From contig DASVGV010000131.1 of NCBI GenBank assembly GCA_036379355.1, positions 1 through 42,330 on the forward strand: 42,330 nt of DNA. Direction: 5' to 3'. Below, piece after piece: positions 22,117 to 30,342 of the stretch. Position numbers and translations under genes: made by a program. The first letter of the stretch is position 1, and each line of letters opens with the position of its first letter. This stretch comes from CAJCIY01 sp036379355 (GTDB lineage Bacteria > Actinomycetota > Actinomycetes > Mycobacteriales > CAJCIY01). The notes under the pieces are model-generated. The model did no database searches and had not been told where the DNA came from. It saw only the letters and a program-made list of their open reading frames with translations.

Positions 22117-23304
22117 GTGCGGGTCGCCCTGGTGACGGGGCCCGACCCGGGCCACCTGATCCCGGTCGCCGGTACGGCGGCCCAGCTGCGGGATGCCGGT
22201 CACGAGCCGGTCGTCGTCACGAGCGAGCGGTGGGCCGCAGCACTCGGGCGTGACGGCCTGCCGTTTCTCCCGCTGCCGCTCATCGGGCCGACCCCGCGCG
22301 ACGCCGACATCGCGCACCGGCTGTACGTCCGGCCGGTGGAGATGGCCGGCCCGCTGGCGGCTGGTCTCCGTAGCCTGCGGCTCGACCTCATCGTCGCCGA
22401 CACCCTGACGCGGGTCGGCGGCGTGACGGCGGGCCTGCTCGACCTGCCGTGGGTGGAGCTGATCCCGCACCCCCTGCCGGACCCCTCCGTCGCACTGCCG
22501 CCGTTCGGCACCGGCTGGACGCCGCGGCCACGGCGTGACCGTCGCTATGCCGCGCGCACGGCGGCATCCCTCGCACTGGGCGAGCAGCAGAAGCGCACCG
22601 CGCTCGCGGCGGCAGGACTGGTGGACGTGCCCCCCGTCCATCGGATGGTGGCGACCCTGCCGGCCTTGGAGCCCGCCCGGCCCGACTGGCCCGCCGGCAC
22701 CACCGTCGTCGTCCCTCCCACGTGGGAGCCGGCCGACGTCGACCTCGCCCCTCCGCCGGGAGACGGTCCGCTGGTTCTCGTTGTCGGGAGCACGGCCTCG
22801 TCCCGGTCACCCGCCTCGCCCACCGCGGCCCCAACGGATCTCCTGTCCAGCGTGGTCGCGGCCCTGGGGCCCAGCCGGCCCGGCGGCTGGCGGGTGGTCT
22901 CGCCGCGGTTCGGGCCGGACACGCGCGACCTACCCGGCTGGGTGGCCGCCGGGCCCGGCCGCCTCGCGCCGTTGCTGAACGCGGCCGCGGCCACGGTCTC
23001 CTCGGGTGGGCACGGGATGGTGGTCGCCTCGCTGCGAGCTGGTGTGCCCCTCGTGCTGGTGCCGGGCCCGGGGGACCAGAAGGAGGTCGCCGCCCGCGTC
23101 GCGCGCATCCGCGCAGGGATGCGCGTGCGCCACTCCCGGCGCCGCCCCCTGGGTTGGCCGCTGCACCACCCCAGCCGGCCCGCGCTGCCGCAGGCACTCC
23201 GGACCGTGATCGACTCCCCGGTCGCCCGAGCGGCGGCCTTCCGTGCCGGCGACGTCACGGGCGTGCCGAGCGTCGTGTCCGTCCTCGAGGCGGCCGGGCG
23301 CTAG
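22117..23304 (+). CDS. GT-B fold glycosyltransferase, UGT-like
   Basis: A 395-residue protein with the two-domain GT-B pattern of macrolide/UGT-like transferases: the N-terminus VALVTGPDPGHLIPVAGTAAQLRDAGHEPVVVT (acceptor side), and the C-terminal donor-binding part with SSGGHGMVVASLRAGVPLVLVPGPGDQ, the equivalent of the UGT signature. The Glu/Asp-Gln sugar contact is represented by GDQ. Donor and acceptor are unknown. The GTG start is 5 nt after the MDR gene stop. No linked polyketide, lipid or cell-wall gene points to an acceptor. Confidence 0.82.
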   Translation: MRVALVTGPDPGHLIPVAGTAAQLRDAGHEPVVVTSERWAAALGRDGLPFLPLPLIGPTPRDADIAHRLYVRPVEMAGPLAAGLRSLRLDLIVADTLTRVGGVTAGLLDLPWVELIPHPLPDPSVALPPFGTGWTPRPRRDRRYAARTAASLALGEQQKRTALAAAGLVDVPPVHRMVATLPALEPARPDWPAGTTVVVPPTWEPADVDLAPPPGDGPLVLVVGSTASSRSPASPTAAPTDLLSSVVAALGPSRPGGWRVVSPRFGPDTRDLPGWVAAGPGRLAPLLNAAAATVSSGGHGMVVASLRAGVPLVLVPGPGDQKEVAARVARIRAGMRVRHSRRRPLGWPLHHPSRPALPQALRTVIDSPVARAAAFRAGDVTGVPSVVSVLEAAGR

Positions 23305-23309
23305 GCGCG

Positions 23310-23324
23310 GCTCACCTCGTGAGC
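23310..23324. terminator. Stem-loop between convergent genes
   Basis: GCTCAC-CTC-GTGAGC gives a 6-bp stem with a 3-nt loop in the 33-bp gap between the glycosyltransferase and DUF6104 stops. It can act on both strands. Confidence 0.5.
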
Positions 23325-23337
23325 GGCCGGGGTCCGG

Positions 23338-23523
23338 TCAGACCTCGTCGTCCCACTCGTCGTCGGTACGCGCCAGGTAGGTGGCGAGCCGGTCCACGGC
23401 GTTCTCGAACTCCGGGTGGGTGTCGACGAAGTCGCGCATGCGGTCGGCCAGCCAGGAGTAGGACACCACCTCCTCGCCGCGGCGGTCGGCGAGCTCTTCC
23501 AGACCCTTGTCGGTCGCGTACAC
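23338..23523 (-). CDS. DUF6104 small protein downstream of kgd
   Basis: A 61-residue acidic protein that fits DUF6104. It is predicted helical and ends in an acidic tail (DDEWDDEV). Its GTG start is 3 nt after the kgd stop, so it is co-transcribed and probably coupled with kgd. No function is known. The tight link suggests a role with the 2-oxoglutarate enzyme, for example as an interacting or regulatory peptide (inference only). Confidence 0.8.
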   Translation of the reverse strand: MYATDKGLEELADRRGEEVVSYSWLADRMRDFVDTHPEFENAVDRLATYLARTDDEWDDEV

Positions 23524-23526
23524 GGC

Positions 23527-26500
23527 CTAGGCGTCCTGCTCCTCGCGCAGCCCCTCGAACGCGGCCGCCACGAAGGCCTTGGCCTCGGCCTCGCTCCGCG
23601 AGGCGGACCCGGTCGCCGGTGAGGCCGAGGCCGGCCGGGAGACCCGCCGCAGGCCGATGCGTGCGTGCAGCGCGAGGGCCATGTGGCCCCACGCGCCCTG
23701 GTTGGCCGGTTCCTCCTGCACCCAGACGACGTCGGTGGCATGCGGGTACGACTCGACCAGCTCGATGATCGCGTCTTCCGGGGTGGGATACAGCTGCTCG
23801 ACGCGAACGATCGCGACGTCGTCGTACTGCCCTGTGGTCCGCGCCTTGTCGAGATCCCAGTAGACCTTGCCCGAACAGATCAGCACCCGGCGCACCTTGT
23901 CCGGGTCGGGTTCGCGGACGTCGGGGATCACCGGCTGGAACGTCGCGTCGGTGAAGTCCGCCGGCGCGGACGCGGCCGCCTTGAGGCGCAACATCGACTT
24001 CGGCGTGAACACGATCAGCGGGCGGTGCGCGCCCCCCAGCACGTGCCGGCGCAGCAGGTGGAAGTACGACGCGGGGGTCGACGGCATCGCCAGCGTCATG
24101 TTCTCCTCGGCGCACAGCAGCAGGTAGCGCTCAATGCGGGCCGACGAGTGGTCCGGCCCCTGCCCCTCGTAGCCGTGTGGGAGCAGCAGCACGACACCGG
24201 ACCGCTGGCCCCACTTCACCTCGGACGAGGAGATGAACTCGTCGACGATCGACTGGGCGCCGTTGGCGAAGTCGCCGAACTGGGCCTCCCAGATCACCAG
24301 TGCCTCGGGACGCTCGAACGCGTAGCCGTACTCGAAGCCCATCGCCGCGAACTCCGACAGCAGCGAGTCGTAGACGTGGAACGGGGCCGCGCCGTCCAGG
24401 TGCCGCAGGGGCGTGTACTCCTGGCCGTTCTCATGGTCGACGATCACCGAGTGCCGCTGGCCGAACGTGCCGCGCCGCGTGTCCTGGCCGGCCAGGCGCA
24501 CCGGGTGGCCGTCGAGCAGCAGCGAGCCGAAAGCGAGCGTCTCGGCCGTCGCCCAGTCGATGCCGCCCTGCTCCACCGAGGTCGGCCGCGCGGCCAGGAT
24601 GTGCAGCAGCTTCGGATGCACGGTGAAGCCCTGGGGGACCGCCGTCTGGGTCGCGGCGACGGCCTTGAGGACGTCGACGGACACCGCGGTGTCGACGTCG
24701 TGCGGCATCGGCGGCGGCTCCGGCCGGCCGAGCCCCTCGTCGCCGTCGTGCGCGTCGTGCGTCTGCTTGAACACCTCCTGCAGGTGCTCGGAGTAGTTGC
24801 GCAGGGCCTCCTCGGCCTGCTCGAGCGTGATGTCGCCGCGGCCGATGAGCGCCTCCATGTACAGCTTGCGGACGCTGCGCTTGCTCTCGATCGTGCGGTA
24901 CATCAGTGGCTGGGTGAACGACGGCTCGTCGACCTCCTGGTGCCCGCGCCGGCGGTAGCAGACGAGGTCGATGACGACGTCCTTCTTGAACGCGCGCCGG
25001 AACTCGTATGCGAGCCGCGCGACCCGTACGACGGCTTCCGGGTCGTCGCCGTTCACGTGGAAGATCGGCGCCTGGACCATGCGGGCGACATCGGTGCAGT
25101 AGACCGACGACCGTGCTTCGGCGGGCGCGGTGGTGAACCCGACCTGGTTGTTCACCACGAGGTGCACCGTCCCTCCGGTGCGGTAGCCGCGCAGCTGCCC
25201 CATCTGGAGCGTCTCCGCGACCACGCCCTGACCCGCGAAGGCGGCGTCCCCGTGCAGCAGCACGGGCAGGACCGTGAACCCGTCCTCGCCCTTGTCGATC
25301 TTGTCCTGCTTGGCGCGGACGATCCCTTCGAGGACCGGGTCGACGGCCTCGAGGTGCGACGGGTTGGCCGTCATCGACACCGTCACCTGGCCGCCGTCCC
25401 GGGCGGTGAAGCTGCCGGTGGTGCCGAGGTGGTACTTCACGTCGCCGGAGCCGTAGACGCTGCCCGGGTCGATGTGCCCTTCGAACTCGCGGAAGATCTG
25501 GGCGTACGACTTGCCGACGATGTTCGCGAGCACGTTCAGCCGGCCGCGGTGCGGCATACCGATCACGACCTCGTCGAGGCCGTCGCCCGCGGCCGCCTGC
25601 AGCAGCTCGTCGAGGAAGGGGATCGTCGACTCGGCGCCCTCGAGCGAGAAGCGCTTCTGGCCGACGAACTTGGTCTGCAGGAAGGCCTCGAAGGCCTCCG
25701 CCGCATTGAGCCGCTCCAGCACGTGCAGCTGGCCCTCGCTGCCGAGCCGTTCGTGGCCGTGCTCCACGTGCTGCTGGATCCAGGCCCGCTGCTCGTTGTC
25801 CTGGATGTGCATGTACTCGACGCCGACGGTGCGGCAGTACGCGTCGCGCAGCACCCCCAGCACGTCGCGCAGCGACAGGCGGTCGTGGCCGGCGAAACCG
25901 CCGACGGCGAACTGCCGGTCCAGGTCCCACAGCGTCAAGCCGTGCTCGACGATGTCGAGGTCAGGGTGGGTACGGACCTTGAACTCGAGCGGGTCCGTGT
26001 CGGCCATGAGATGACCGCGCACCCGGTAGGCGTGGATCACTTCGGCGACCCGAGCGCCCTTGTCGAGCTCACCGTCCCGGTTGTGCGGGATATCGGTCGC
26101 CCAGCGGATCGGCACGTACGGGATGCGCAGCGAGGCGAACACCTCGTCGTAGAACCCGTCGGCACCGAGCAGCAGTTCGTGGATGCGCCGCAGGAACTCG
26201 CCCGACTGGGCGCCCTGGATCACCCGGTGGTCGTATGTCGAGGTCAGCGTGATGGTCTTGCTGACCCCGAGCTGGTTGATGGTCTCGTCGGAGGCGCCGG
26301 AGTACTCAGCGGGGAACTCCATCGCGCCGACCCCGATGATCGTGCCCTGTCCCTGCATGAGCCGGGGGATGGAGTGCTCGGTGCCGATACCGCCGGGGTT
26401 GGTCAGGCTGATCGTGGTGCCCTGGAAGTCGTCGGCGGTCAGCTTGCCCGCCCGGGCGCGGCGCACGATGTCCTCGTACGCGGCGTGGAAGGCGACGAAG

Positions 26501-27192
26501 TCGAGGGTCTCCGCGTCGCGGATCGCTGCGACCACGAGGCTGCGCTTGTCCCCGCTCTGCAGGTCGATCGCGAGGCCGAGGCCGACGTGGTCGGGGGTGA
26601 CGACCGCCGGCTTGCCGTCGACGACCGCGAACGAGGTGTTCATCACCGGGACGTCGGCCAGTGCCTTGACCAGCGCGTAGCCGATCAGATGGGTGAACGA
26701 CACCTTCCCGCCTCGCCCGCGGGCGAGGTGCCGGTTGATCACGTTGCGGTTGTCGGCGAGCAGGCGCGCGGGAACGGAGCGGACGCTGGTCGCGGTGGGG
26801 ACGTGCAGCGACGTCTCCATGTTCGTCACGGTGCGGGCGGCCGCGCCCCGCAGCAACGCGGCCGCGCCGCCCTCGGCCGGGGCCGCCGGACCGGTCGGGG
26901 CAGACCTGGAGGCGGACGCGGGCGCGGTCGGCGTCGAGGCCGGAGCAGGGTCGGCCGCCGGGGGTGACGGGCGCGGCGCCGGCGCGGCCGCGCCGTTCGG
27001 TGCGGGCGCCGGAGCGGGCGGCGTCGCGGTCGCTTCCGTTCCGTTCGGCGGCGCAGCGGCGGGAGCGCGGTCGGCGAAGAACTCCCGCCACACCGGGTCG
27101 ACGGAGTCAGGATCGGCGAGGAATGCCTGGTACTTCTCGTTCACCAGCCATTCGTTCATGCCGAAGTCTGCCTGGTCCGTGTGCGTGGTCAC
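23527..27192 (-). CDS. kgd: Multifunctional 2-oxoglutarate metabolism enzyme (decarboxylase/dehydrogenase E1-E2 fusion)
   Basis: A 1221-residue Kgd/OdhA enzyme of actinobacteria. Domains in order: a short N-terminal E1-type segment (NEWLVNEKYQAFLADPDSVDPVWREFF), a Pro/Ala-rich linker (about 45-115), an E2 acyltransferase-like core with TSTYDHRVIQGAQSGEFL, then the ThDP-dependent E1 dehydrogenase part with GDAAFAGQGVVAETLQM...VNNQVGFTT and the C-terminal transketolase-like domain. It has no lipoyl domain. It decarboxylates 2-oxoglutarate in the TCA cycle, working with E3 and an external E2. In relatives an FHA protein inhibits it. I chose the GTG at 27192, with GAAGAGG upstream; a TTG 45 nt earlier is also open. 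Confidence 0.96.
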   Translation of the reverse strand: MTTHTDQADFGMNEWLVNEKYQAFLADPDSVDPVWREFFADRAPAAAPPNGTEATATPPAPAPAPNGAAAPAPRPSPPAADPAPASTPTAPASASRSAPTGPAAPAEGGAAALLRGAAARTVTNMETSLHVPTATSVRSVPARLLADNRNVINRHLARGRGGKVSFTHLIGYALVKALADVPVMNTSFAVVDGKPAVVTPDHVGLGLAIDLQSGDKRSLVVAAIRDAETLDFVAFHAAYEDIVRRARAGKLTADDFQGTTISLTNPGGIGTEHSIPRLMQGQGTIIGVGAMEFPAEYSGASDETINQLGVSKTITLTSTYDHRVIQGAQSGEFLRRIHELLLGADGFYDEVFASLRIPYVPIRWATDIPHNRDGELDKGARVAEVIHAYRVRGHLMADTDPLEFKVRTHPDLDIVEHGLTLWDLDRQFAVGGFAGHDRLSLRDVLGVLRDAYCRTVGVEYMHIQDNEQRAWIQQHVEHGHERLGSEGQLHVLERLNAAEAFEAFLQTKFVGQKRFSLEGAESTIPFLDELLQAAAGDGLDEVVIGMPHRGRLNVLANIVGKSYAQIFREFEGHIDPGSVYGSGDVKYHLGTTGSFTARDGGQVTVSMTANPSHLEAVDPVLEGIVRAKQDKIDKGEDGFTVLPVLLHGDAAFAGQGVVAETLQMGQLRGYRTGGTVHLVVNNQVGFTTAPAEARSSVYCTDVARMVQAPIFHVNGDDPEAVVRVARLAYEFRRAFKKDVVIDLVCYRRRGHQEVDEPSFTQPLMYRTIESKRSVRKLYMEALIGRGDITLEQAEEALRNYSEHLQEVFKQTHDAHDGDEGLGRPEPPPMPHDVDTAVSVDVLKAVAATQTAVPQGFTVHPKLLHILAARPTSVEQGGIDWATAETLAFGSLLLDGHPVRLAGQDTRRGTFGQRHSVIVDHENGQEYTPLRHLDGAAPFHVYDSLLSEFAAMGFEYGYAFERPEALVIWEAQFGDFANGAQSIVDEFISSSEVKWGQRSGVVLLLPHGYEGQGPDHSSARIERYLLLCAEENMTLAMPSTPASYFHLLRRHVLGGAHRPLIVFTPKSMLRLKAAASAPADFTDATFQPVIPDVREPDPDKVRRVLICSGKVYWDLDKARTTGQYDDVAIVRVEQLYPTPEDAIIELVESYPHATDVVWVQEEPANQGAWGHMALALHARIGLRRVSRPASASPATGSASRSEAEAKAFVAAAFEGLREEQDA

Positions 27193-27362
27193 GGGTGGAA
27201 TCGCCTCTTCACTGCGCTCGCTCGTCGGAATCGTCAACCTGGTCCATCCAGATCCAACGGCGCAGGAAGGGCCAGGATTTCGTCTGTCGAGTCTACGCGT
27301 GGTGACCTTCGTCGCGACGTTCGGCGACCGTGTCCCGGCTGCCGCCGGAGGCTTCTTGCCGT
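27193..27362 (-). promoter_or_regulatory. Upstream region of kgd
   Basis: About 170 bp without a gene. GAAGAGG lies 11 nt before the chosen GTG. On the reverse strand TAGACT (27290-27295) is a possible -10, but no good -35 partner was seen at 16-18 bp. Confidence 0.3.
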
Positions 27363-27408
27363 TGCGTCAGAGCCAGGCGTTGCCGGGGCTCGCCGTGGCT
27401 CTGACGCA
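27363..27408 (-). terminator. Long 13-bp stem-loop after the SDR gene
   Basis: TGCGTCAGAGCCA and TGGCTCTGACGCA are perfect 13-nt inverted arms, separated by 20 nt that can add a GGCG/CGCC inner stem. It starts 9 bp after the SDR stop on the reverse strand and about 170 bp before the kgd start. It looks like a strong terminator that insulates kgd from the SDR transcript. Confidence 0.75.
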
Positions 27409-27416
27409 GACGGCGG

Positions 27417-28331
27417 TCAGCCCCGCGTGCCGCCCATGTTGGCGTTCGGCGCCGCCTTGGCCACCAGGTCGGGCACGACCTCGGACAGCTCACCCGGCTC
27501 CCACTTGCGGCCGGCGTCGACCTTCGGGCCGCCGACCCAGCCCTCGACGACGGTGATCTGCCCGCCGGTGACCATGAACACCCGGCCGGTGATCGACGCG
27601 CTCTCCTTGCTGCCGAGCCAGACCACCAGCGGCGAGATGTTCTCGGGGCCGAAGGGGTTCCACTCGCCCTCCTTGACCTCCATGCCGGAGAAGCCGCCGA
27701 GGTCCTCGGTCATGCGGGTCAGGGCGACGGGCGCGATGGCGTTGCACGTCACGCCGTACCGGGCGAGCTCGGTCGCCGTGATGAGCGTGAAAGCGGCGAT
27801 GCCGGCCTTGGCCGCGCCGTAGTTGGCCTGGCCGACGTTGCCGAACAGGCCGGAGGGGGACGTGGTGTTGATGATCCGGGCGTCCGGCTGGTCACCGGCC
27901 TTCGACTTGTCCCGCCAGTAGGCGGCCGCGTGGTGAGCCGGGCCGAACGTGCCCTTGAGGTGCACCTGGATGACGGCGTCCCACTGGGACTCCTCCATGT
28001 TCACCATCATCTTGTCGCGGAGGATGCCCGCGTTGTTCACGAGCGTGTCCAGCCGCCCGAAGGTGTCGACGGCCTGGTCGATGAGGTTCTTGGCCCCGGC
28101 GAACGTCGAGATGTCGTCGGTGTTGGCGATCGCCTCTCCGCCGGCCGCCTTGATCTCGTCGACGACCTTCTGGGCCGGTCCCGCGTCCGAGCCTGTGCCG
28201 TCGCGCGAGCCGCCCAGGTCGTTGACGACGACCTTCGCGCCCTCGGCGGCGAAGGCGAGCGCGTGCGCCCGGCCGATGCCGCCGCCGGCGCCGGTGATGA
28301 CGGCGACGCGGCCGTCGCAGATGCCACTCAT
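27417..28331 (-). CDS. SDR family oxidoreductase, hydroxyacyl-CoA dehydrogenase-like
   Basis: A 304-residue short-chain dehydrogenase. The NAD(P) loop TGAGGGIGRAHA is at 13-24, NNAG at 99-102, and the catalytic set is Ser158, Tyr171 and Lys175 (YGAAK). The extended insert VVVNDLGGSRDGTGSDAGPAQKVVDEI is typical of the 17-beta-HSD4/peroxisomal-type (3R)-hydroxyacyl-CoA dehydrogenase group, so a fatty acyl-CoA or steroid substrate is likely. GGAGGAG precedes the ATG. It is followed by the 13-bp stem-loop. The substrate is inferred from the family. Confidence 0.92.
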   Translation of the reverse strand: MSGICDGRVAVITGAGGGIGRAHALAFAAEGAKVVVNDLGGSRDGTGSDAGPAQKVVDEIKAAGGEAIANTDDISTFAGAKNLIDQAVDTFGRLDTLVNNAGILRDKMMVNMEESQWDAVIQVHLKGTFGPAHHAAAYWRDKSKAGDQPDARIINTTSPSGLFGNVGQANYGAAKAGIAAFTLITATELARYGVTCNAIAPVALTRMTEDLGGFSGMEVKEGEWNPFGPENISPLVVWLGSKESASITGRVFMVTGGQITVVEGWVGGPKVDAGRKWEPGELSEVVPDLVAKAAPNANMGGTRG

Positions 28332-28404
28332 GTCAGGGTCTCCTCCATCGCTCGGGGCTTGGGGTCGATCGTGCCAGTACGACCGGCGCGGCGGCGAAGC
28401 GGGG

Positions 28405-29085
28405 TCAGCGCACCCGCGCGAGGGCGAAGCCGTCCCAGCCCTTGTGACCGACGGTCTGGAGTGCAGTCGCCGAGGCGAGGCGGGGCTCGGAACCCAGCAG
28501 CGCCAGCACCTGTCGGGTGCCGACGACGTTCGGGTCGGTGCTCGCCTCGTCCGTCACCTGGCCGCCGCGAATCACGTTGTCCACGATGATCAGCGTCCCG
28601 GGCCGGGAGAGGTCGAGCGCGGCGCGGACGTACGCAGCGTTGTTGCGCTTGTCCGCGTCGACGAACACCAGGTCGTACGGGCCGGCCCCGTCGGCGACCA
28701 GCCGGGTGAGCGTGTCCGCGGCCGGCCCGAGCAGGATCTCGACGCGGTCGGCCAGCCCGGCGCGGGCCACGTTGCCCGTCGCGACCTCGGCGTGGCGCGG
28801 CTCGAGCTCGAGGGTCGTCACCCGTGCACCGCCGCGGGCCAGGCAGATCGTGCTGTAGCCACCCAGGGTCCCGACCTCGAGCACCTGTTGGACGCCGAGC
28901 ACCTCGACGAGAAGCTGGAGCAGGCGACCCTGCGTGGGGCTGACGGCGATGTCGGGGAGGCCGGCATCGGCGCTGGCTCGCAGGGCGGCGGTGAGCACCT
29001 CGTCGCCGATCGACAGGGTCTCGGTGAGATAGCCGTCGACGGCGGGTGCGTCCCGGCCCGGGCGGGGCGTGGAGTTCGCGGTCAC
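28405..29085 (-). CDS. SAM-dependent O-methyltransferase, class I (COMT-like)
   Basis: A 226-residue methyltransferase of the Methyltransf_3 family. Motif I is VLEVGTLGGYSTICLA, followed by VTTLELEPRHAEVA (acidic loop) and the metal/substrate region DLVFVDADKRNNAAYV and LIIVDNVIRGG, as in cation-dependent catechol-type O-methyltransferases. It would methylate a hydroxyl group using S-adenosylmethionine. It lies 73 bp upstream of the SDR gene on the same strand and may be co-transcribed with it. The acceptor is unknown. Confidence 0.9.
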   Translation of the reverse strand: MTANSTPRPGRDAPAVDGYLTETLSIGDEVLTAALRASADAGLPDIAVSPTQGRLLQLLVEVLGVQQVLEVGTLGGYSTICLARGGARVTTLELEPRHAEVATGNVARAGLADRVEILLGPAADTLTRLVADGAGPYDLVFVDADKRNNAAYVRAALDLSRPGTLIIVDNVIRGGQVTDEASTDPNVVGTRQVLALLGSEPRLASATALQTVGHKGWDGFALARVR

Positions 29086-29207
29086 CAGCTCATTGAACCC
29101 GACCGGTGCAGACAGTCCGCCGCAACCTTCAGCGGACCCTCAGGCGTGCTCGCGCTGACGCCGGGAAGCCATCAGGAGGAGGCGAAAAGCCTAGGGCTGG
29201 AGGGCAG
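29086..29207. promoter_or_regulatory. Divergent region between O-methyltransferase and protease genes
   Basis: 122 bp. GGAGGG at 29199-29204 serves the protease ATG. I see no clear -10/-35 pair on either strand. Confidence 0.3.
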
Positions 29208-30302
29208 ATGCGCGACGGCTGGCGGCGGTCCGAACGGATAGCGGGGATCGTGGCGGTGGGTGTTCTCGTCGCAGGGGTGACCGCCTGCAGCAACGCGAGT
29301 GCAGCCGGTTCCACGACGGCCTCGGCCAGTCCCTCGCCGGCGGCGTCCGCACCGGTCGTCTCGCCGGGTGCCGCGGCCGGGCTCCAGCAGCAGTACGAGT
29401 CGGTGATCAAGGCCGTCCTGCCGTCGATCGTCGAGATCAGGACCGATGTCGGCCTCGGCTCCGGCATCGTCTACGACGGCCAGGGCGACATCGTGACCAA
29501 CGACCACGTGGTCGGCAACGCGACGACCTTCCAGGTGCAGTTCGCGAGCAGCGCCAAGCCCGTCCCCGGCACGCTCGTGGGCACCTACCCGGCCGGGGAC
29601 CTCGCCGTGATCAAGGTGAGCGGCGTCAAGAACCTGCGGCCGGCCCACTTCGCCGACTCGGCCCACGTGCAGCTGGGCGAGATCGTGCTGGCGATGGGGA
29701 ACCCGCTCGGCTTCGCCAGCAGCGTGACGAATGGCATCGTGTCCGCCGTCGGGCGGACCCTGACCGAGCCGACCAGCGCAGACTCGCCCGGGGCGACGTT
29801 GCCGGACACCATCCAGACGTCGGCGGCGATCAACCCCGGCAACAGCGGCGGCGCGCTGGTCGACATGCAGGGCCGGGTGATCGGTATCCCCACCCTGGCG
29901 GCCACCGACCAGCAGGAGGGTGGTGCCGCGCCCGGCATCGGGTTTGCCATCCCGTCCAACACCGTGACGCTCATCGCGCCGCAGCTGATCAAGGACGGCA
30001 AGGTCGTCAACTCCGGCCGGGCCGCCTTGGGCATCGAGGTCACCACCGTCGTGGATCAGACGGGAGCCGACCTGGGGGCCGGTGTCGTCTCGGTCGACCC
30101 CGGCGGTGCGGCCGCGAAGGCAGGAATCCAGGCAGGGGACGTCATCACCGCCGTGAACGGGGTGTCGGTGACCTCGGCCCAGGAGCTCACGGCGGTCCTC
30201 GCGAACCTGGCGGTGGGCCAGCACGTTCCGGTCGTGGTCCAGCGCGCCGGCGGCAGCAAGACCGTGCACGTCGTGCTGGGCGAGCTCCCAGGCTCGGCCT
30301 GA
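29208..30302 (+). CDS. HtrA-like serine protease, lipoprotein with C-terminal PDZ domain
   Basis: A 364-residue trypsin-fold protease. A lipoprotein signal is present: basic MRDGWRRSER, a hydrophobic stretch, and lipobox VTAC with Cys27. A Ser/Ala/Pro-rich linker (about 30-55) follows, then the protease domain with His100 (TNDHVV), Asp131 (GDLAVIKV) and Ser213 (PGNSGGA), and a single PDZ domain (about 275-360, with GDVITAVNGVSVTSA). It probably acts outside the membrane on misfolded envelope proteins. It has no second PDZ domain. ATG at 29208 was chosen because an upstream extension would disrupt the signal peptide. Confidence 0.94.
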   Translation: MRDGWRRSERIAGIVAVGVLVAGVTACSNASAAGSTTASASPSPAASAPVVSPGAAAGLQQQYESVIKAVLPSIVEIRTDVGLGSGIVYDGQGDIVTNDHVVGNATTFQVQFASSAKPVPGTLVGTYPAGDLAVIKVSGVKNLRPAHFADSAHVQLGEIVLAMGNPLGFASSVTNGIVSAVGRTLTEPTSADSPGATLPDTIQTSAAINPGNSGGALVDMQGRVIGIPTLAATDQQEGGAAPGIGFAIPSNTVTLIAPQLIKDGKVVNSGRAALGIEVTTVVDQTGADLGAGVVSVDPGGAAAKAGIQAGDVITAVNGVSVTSAQELTAVLANLAVGQHVPVVVQRAGGSKTVHVVLGELPGSA

Positions 30303-30330
30303 CCCGAGGGTCGGCGCTCGGGGCGTCGGC

Positions 30331-30336
30331 GACAAT
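30331..30336 (+). promoter_or_regulatory. Candidate -10 for leaderless MFS gene
   Basis: GACAAT lies 6 nt before the GTG at 30343. Its first base differs from TANNNT. Confidence 0.3.
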
Positions 30337-30342
30337 GGCGGG

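Noticed and set aside
23665..26967. An 1100-codon open frame on the plus strand opposite kgd
   Set aside because: It is antisense to a complete, motif-rich kgd. Its protein is Arg/Val/His/Gly-rich without any recognisable domain, as expected for a shadow frame in GC-rich DNA.
27193..27362. Riboswitch or attenuator before kgd
   Set aside because: No recognised aptamer core or leader peptide is visible; the only strong structure is the 13-bp stem at 27363, which fits a terminator of the SDR gene better.
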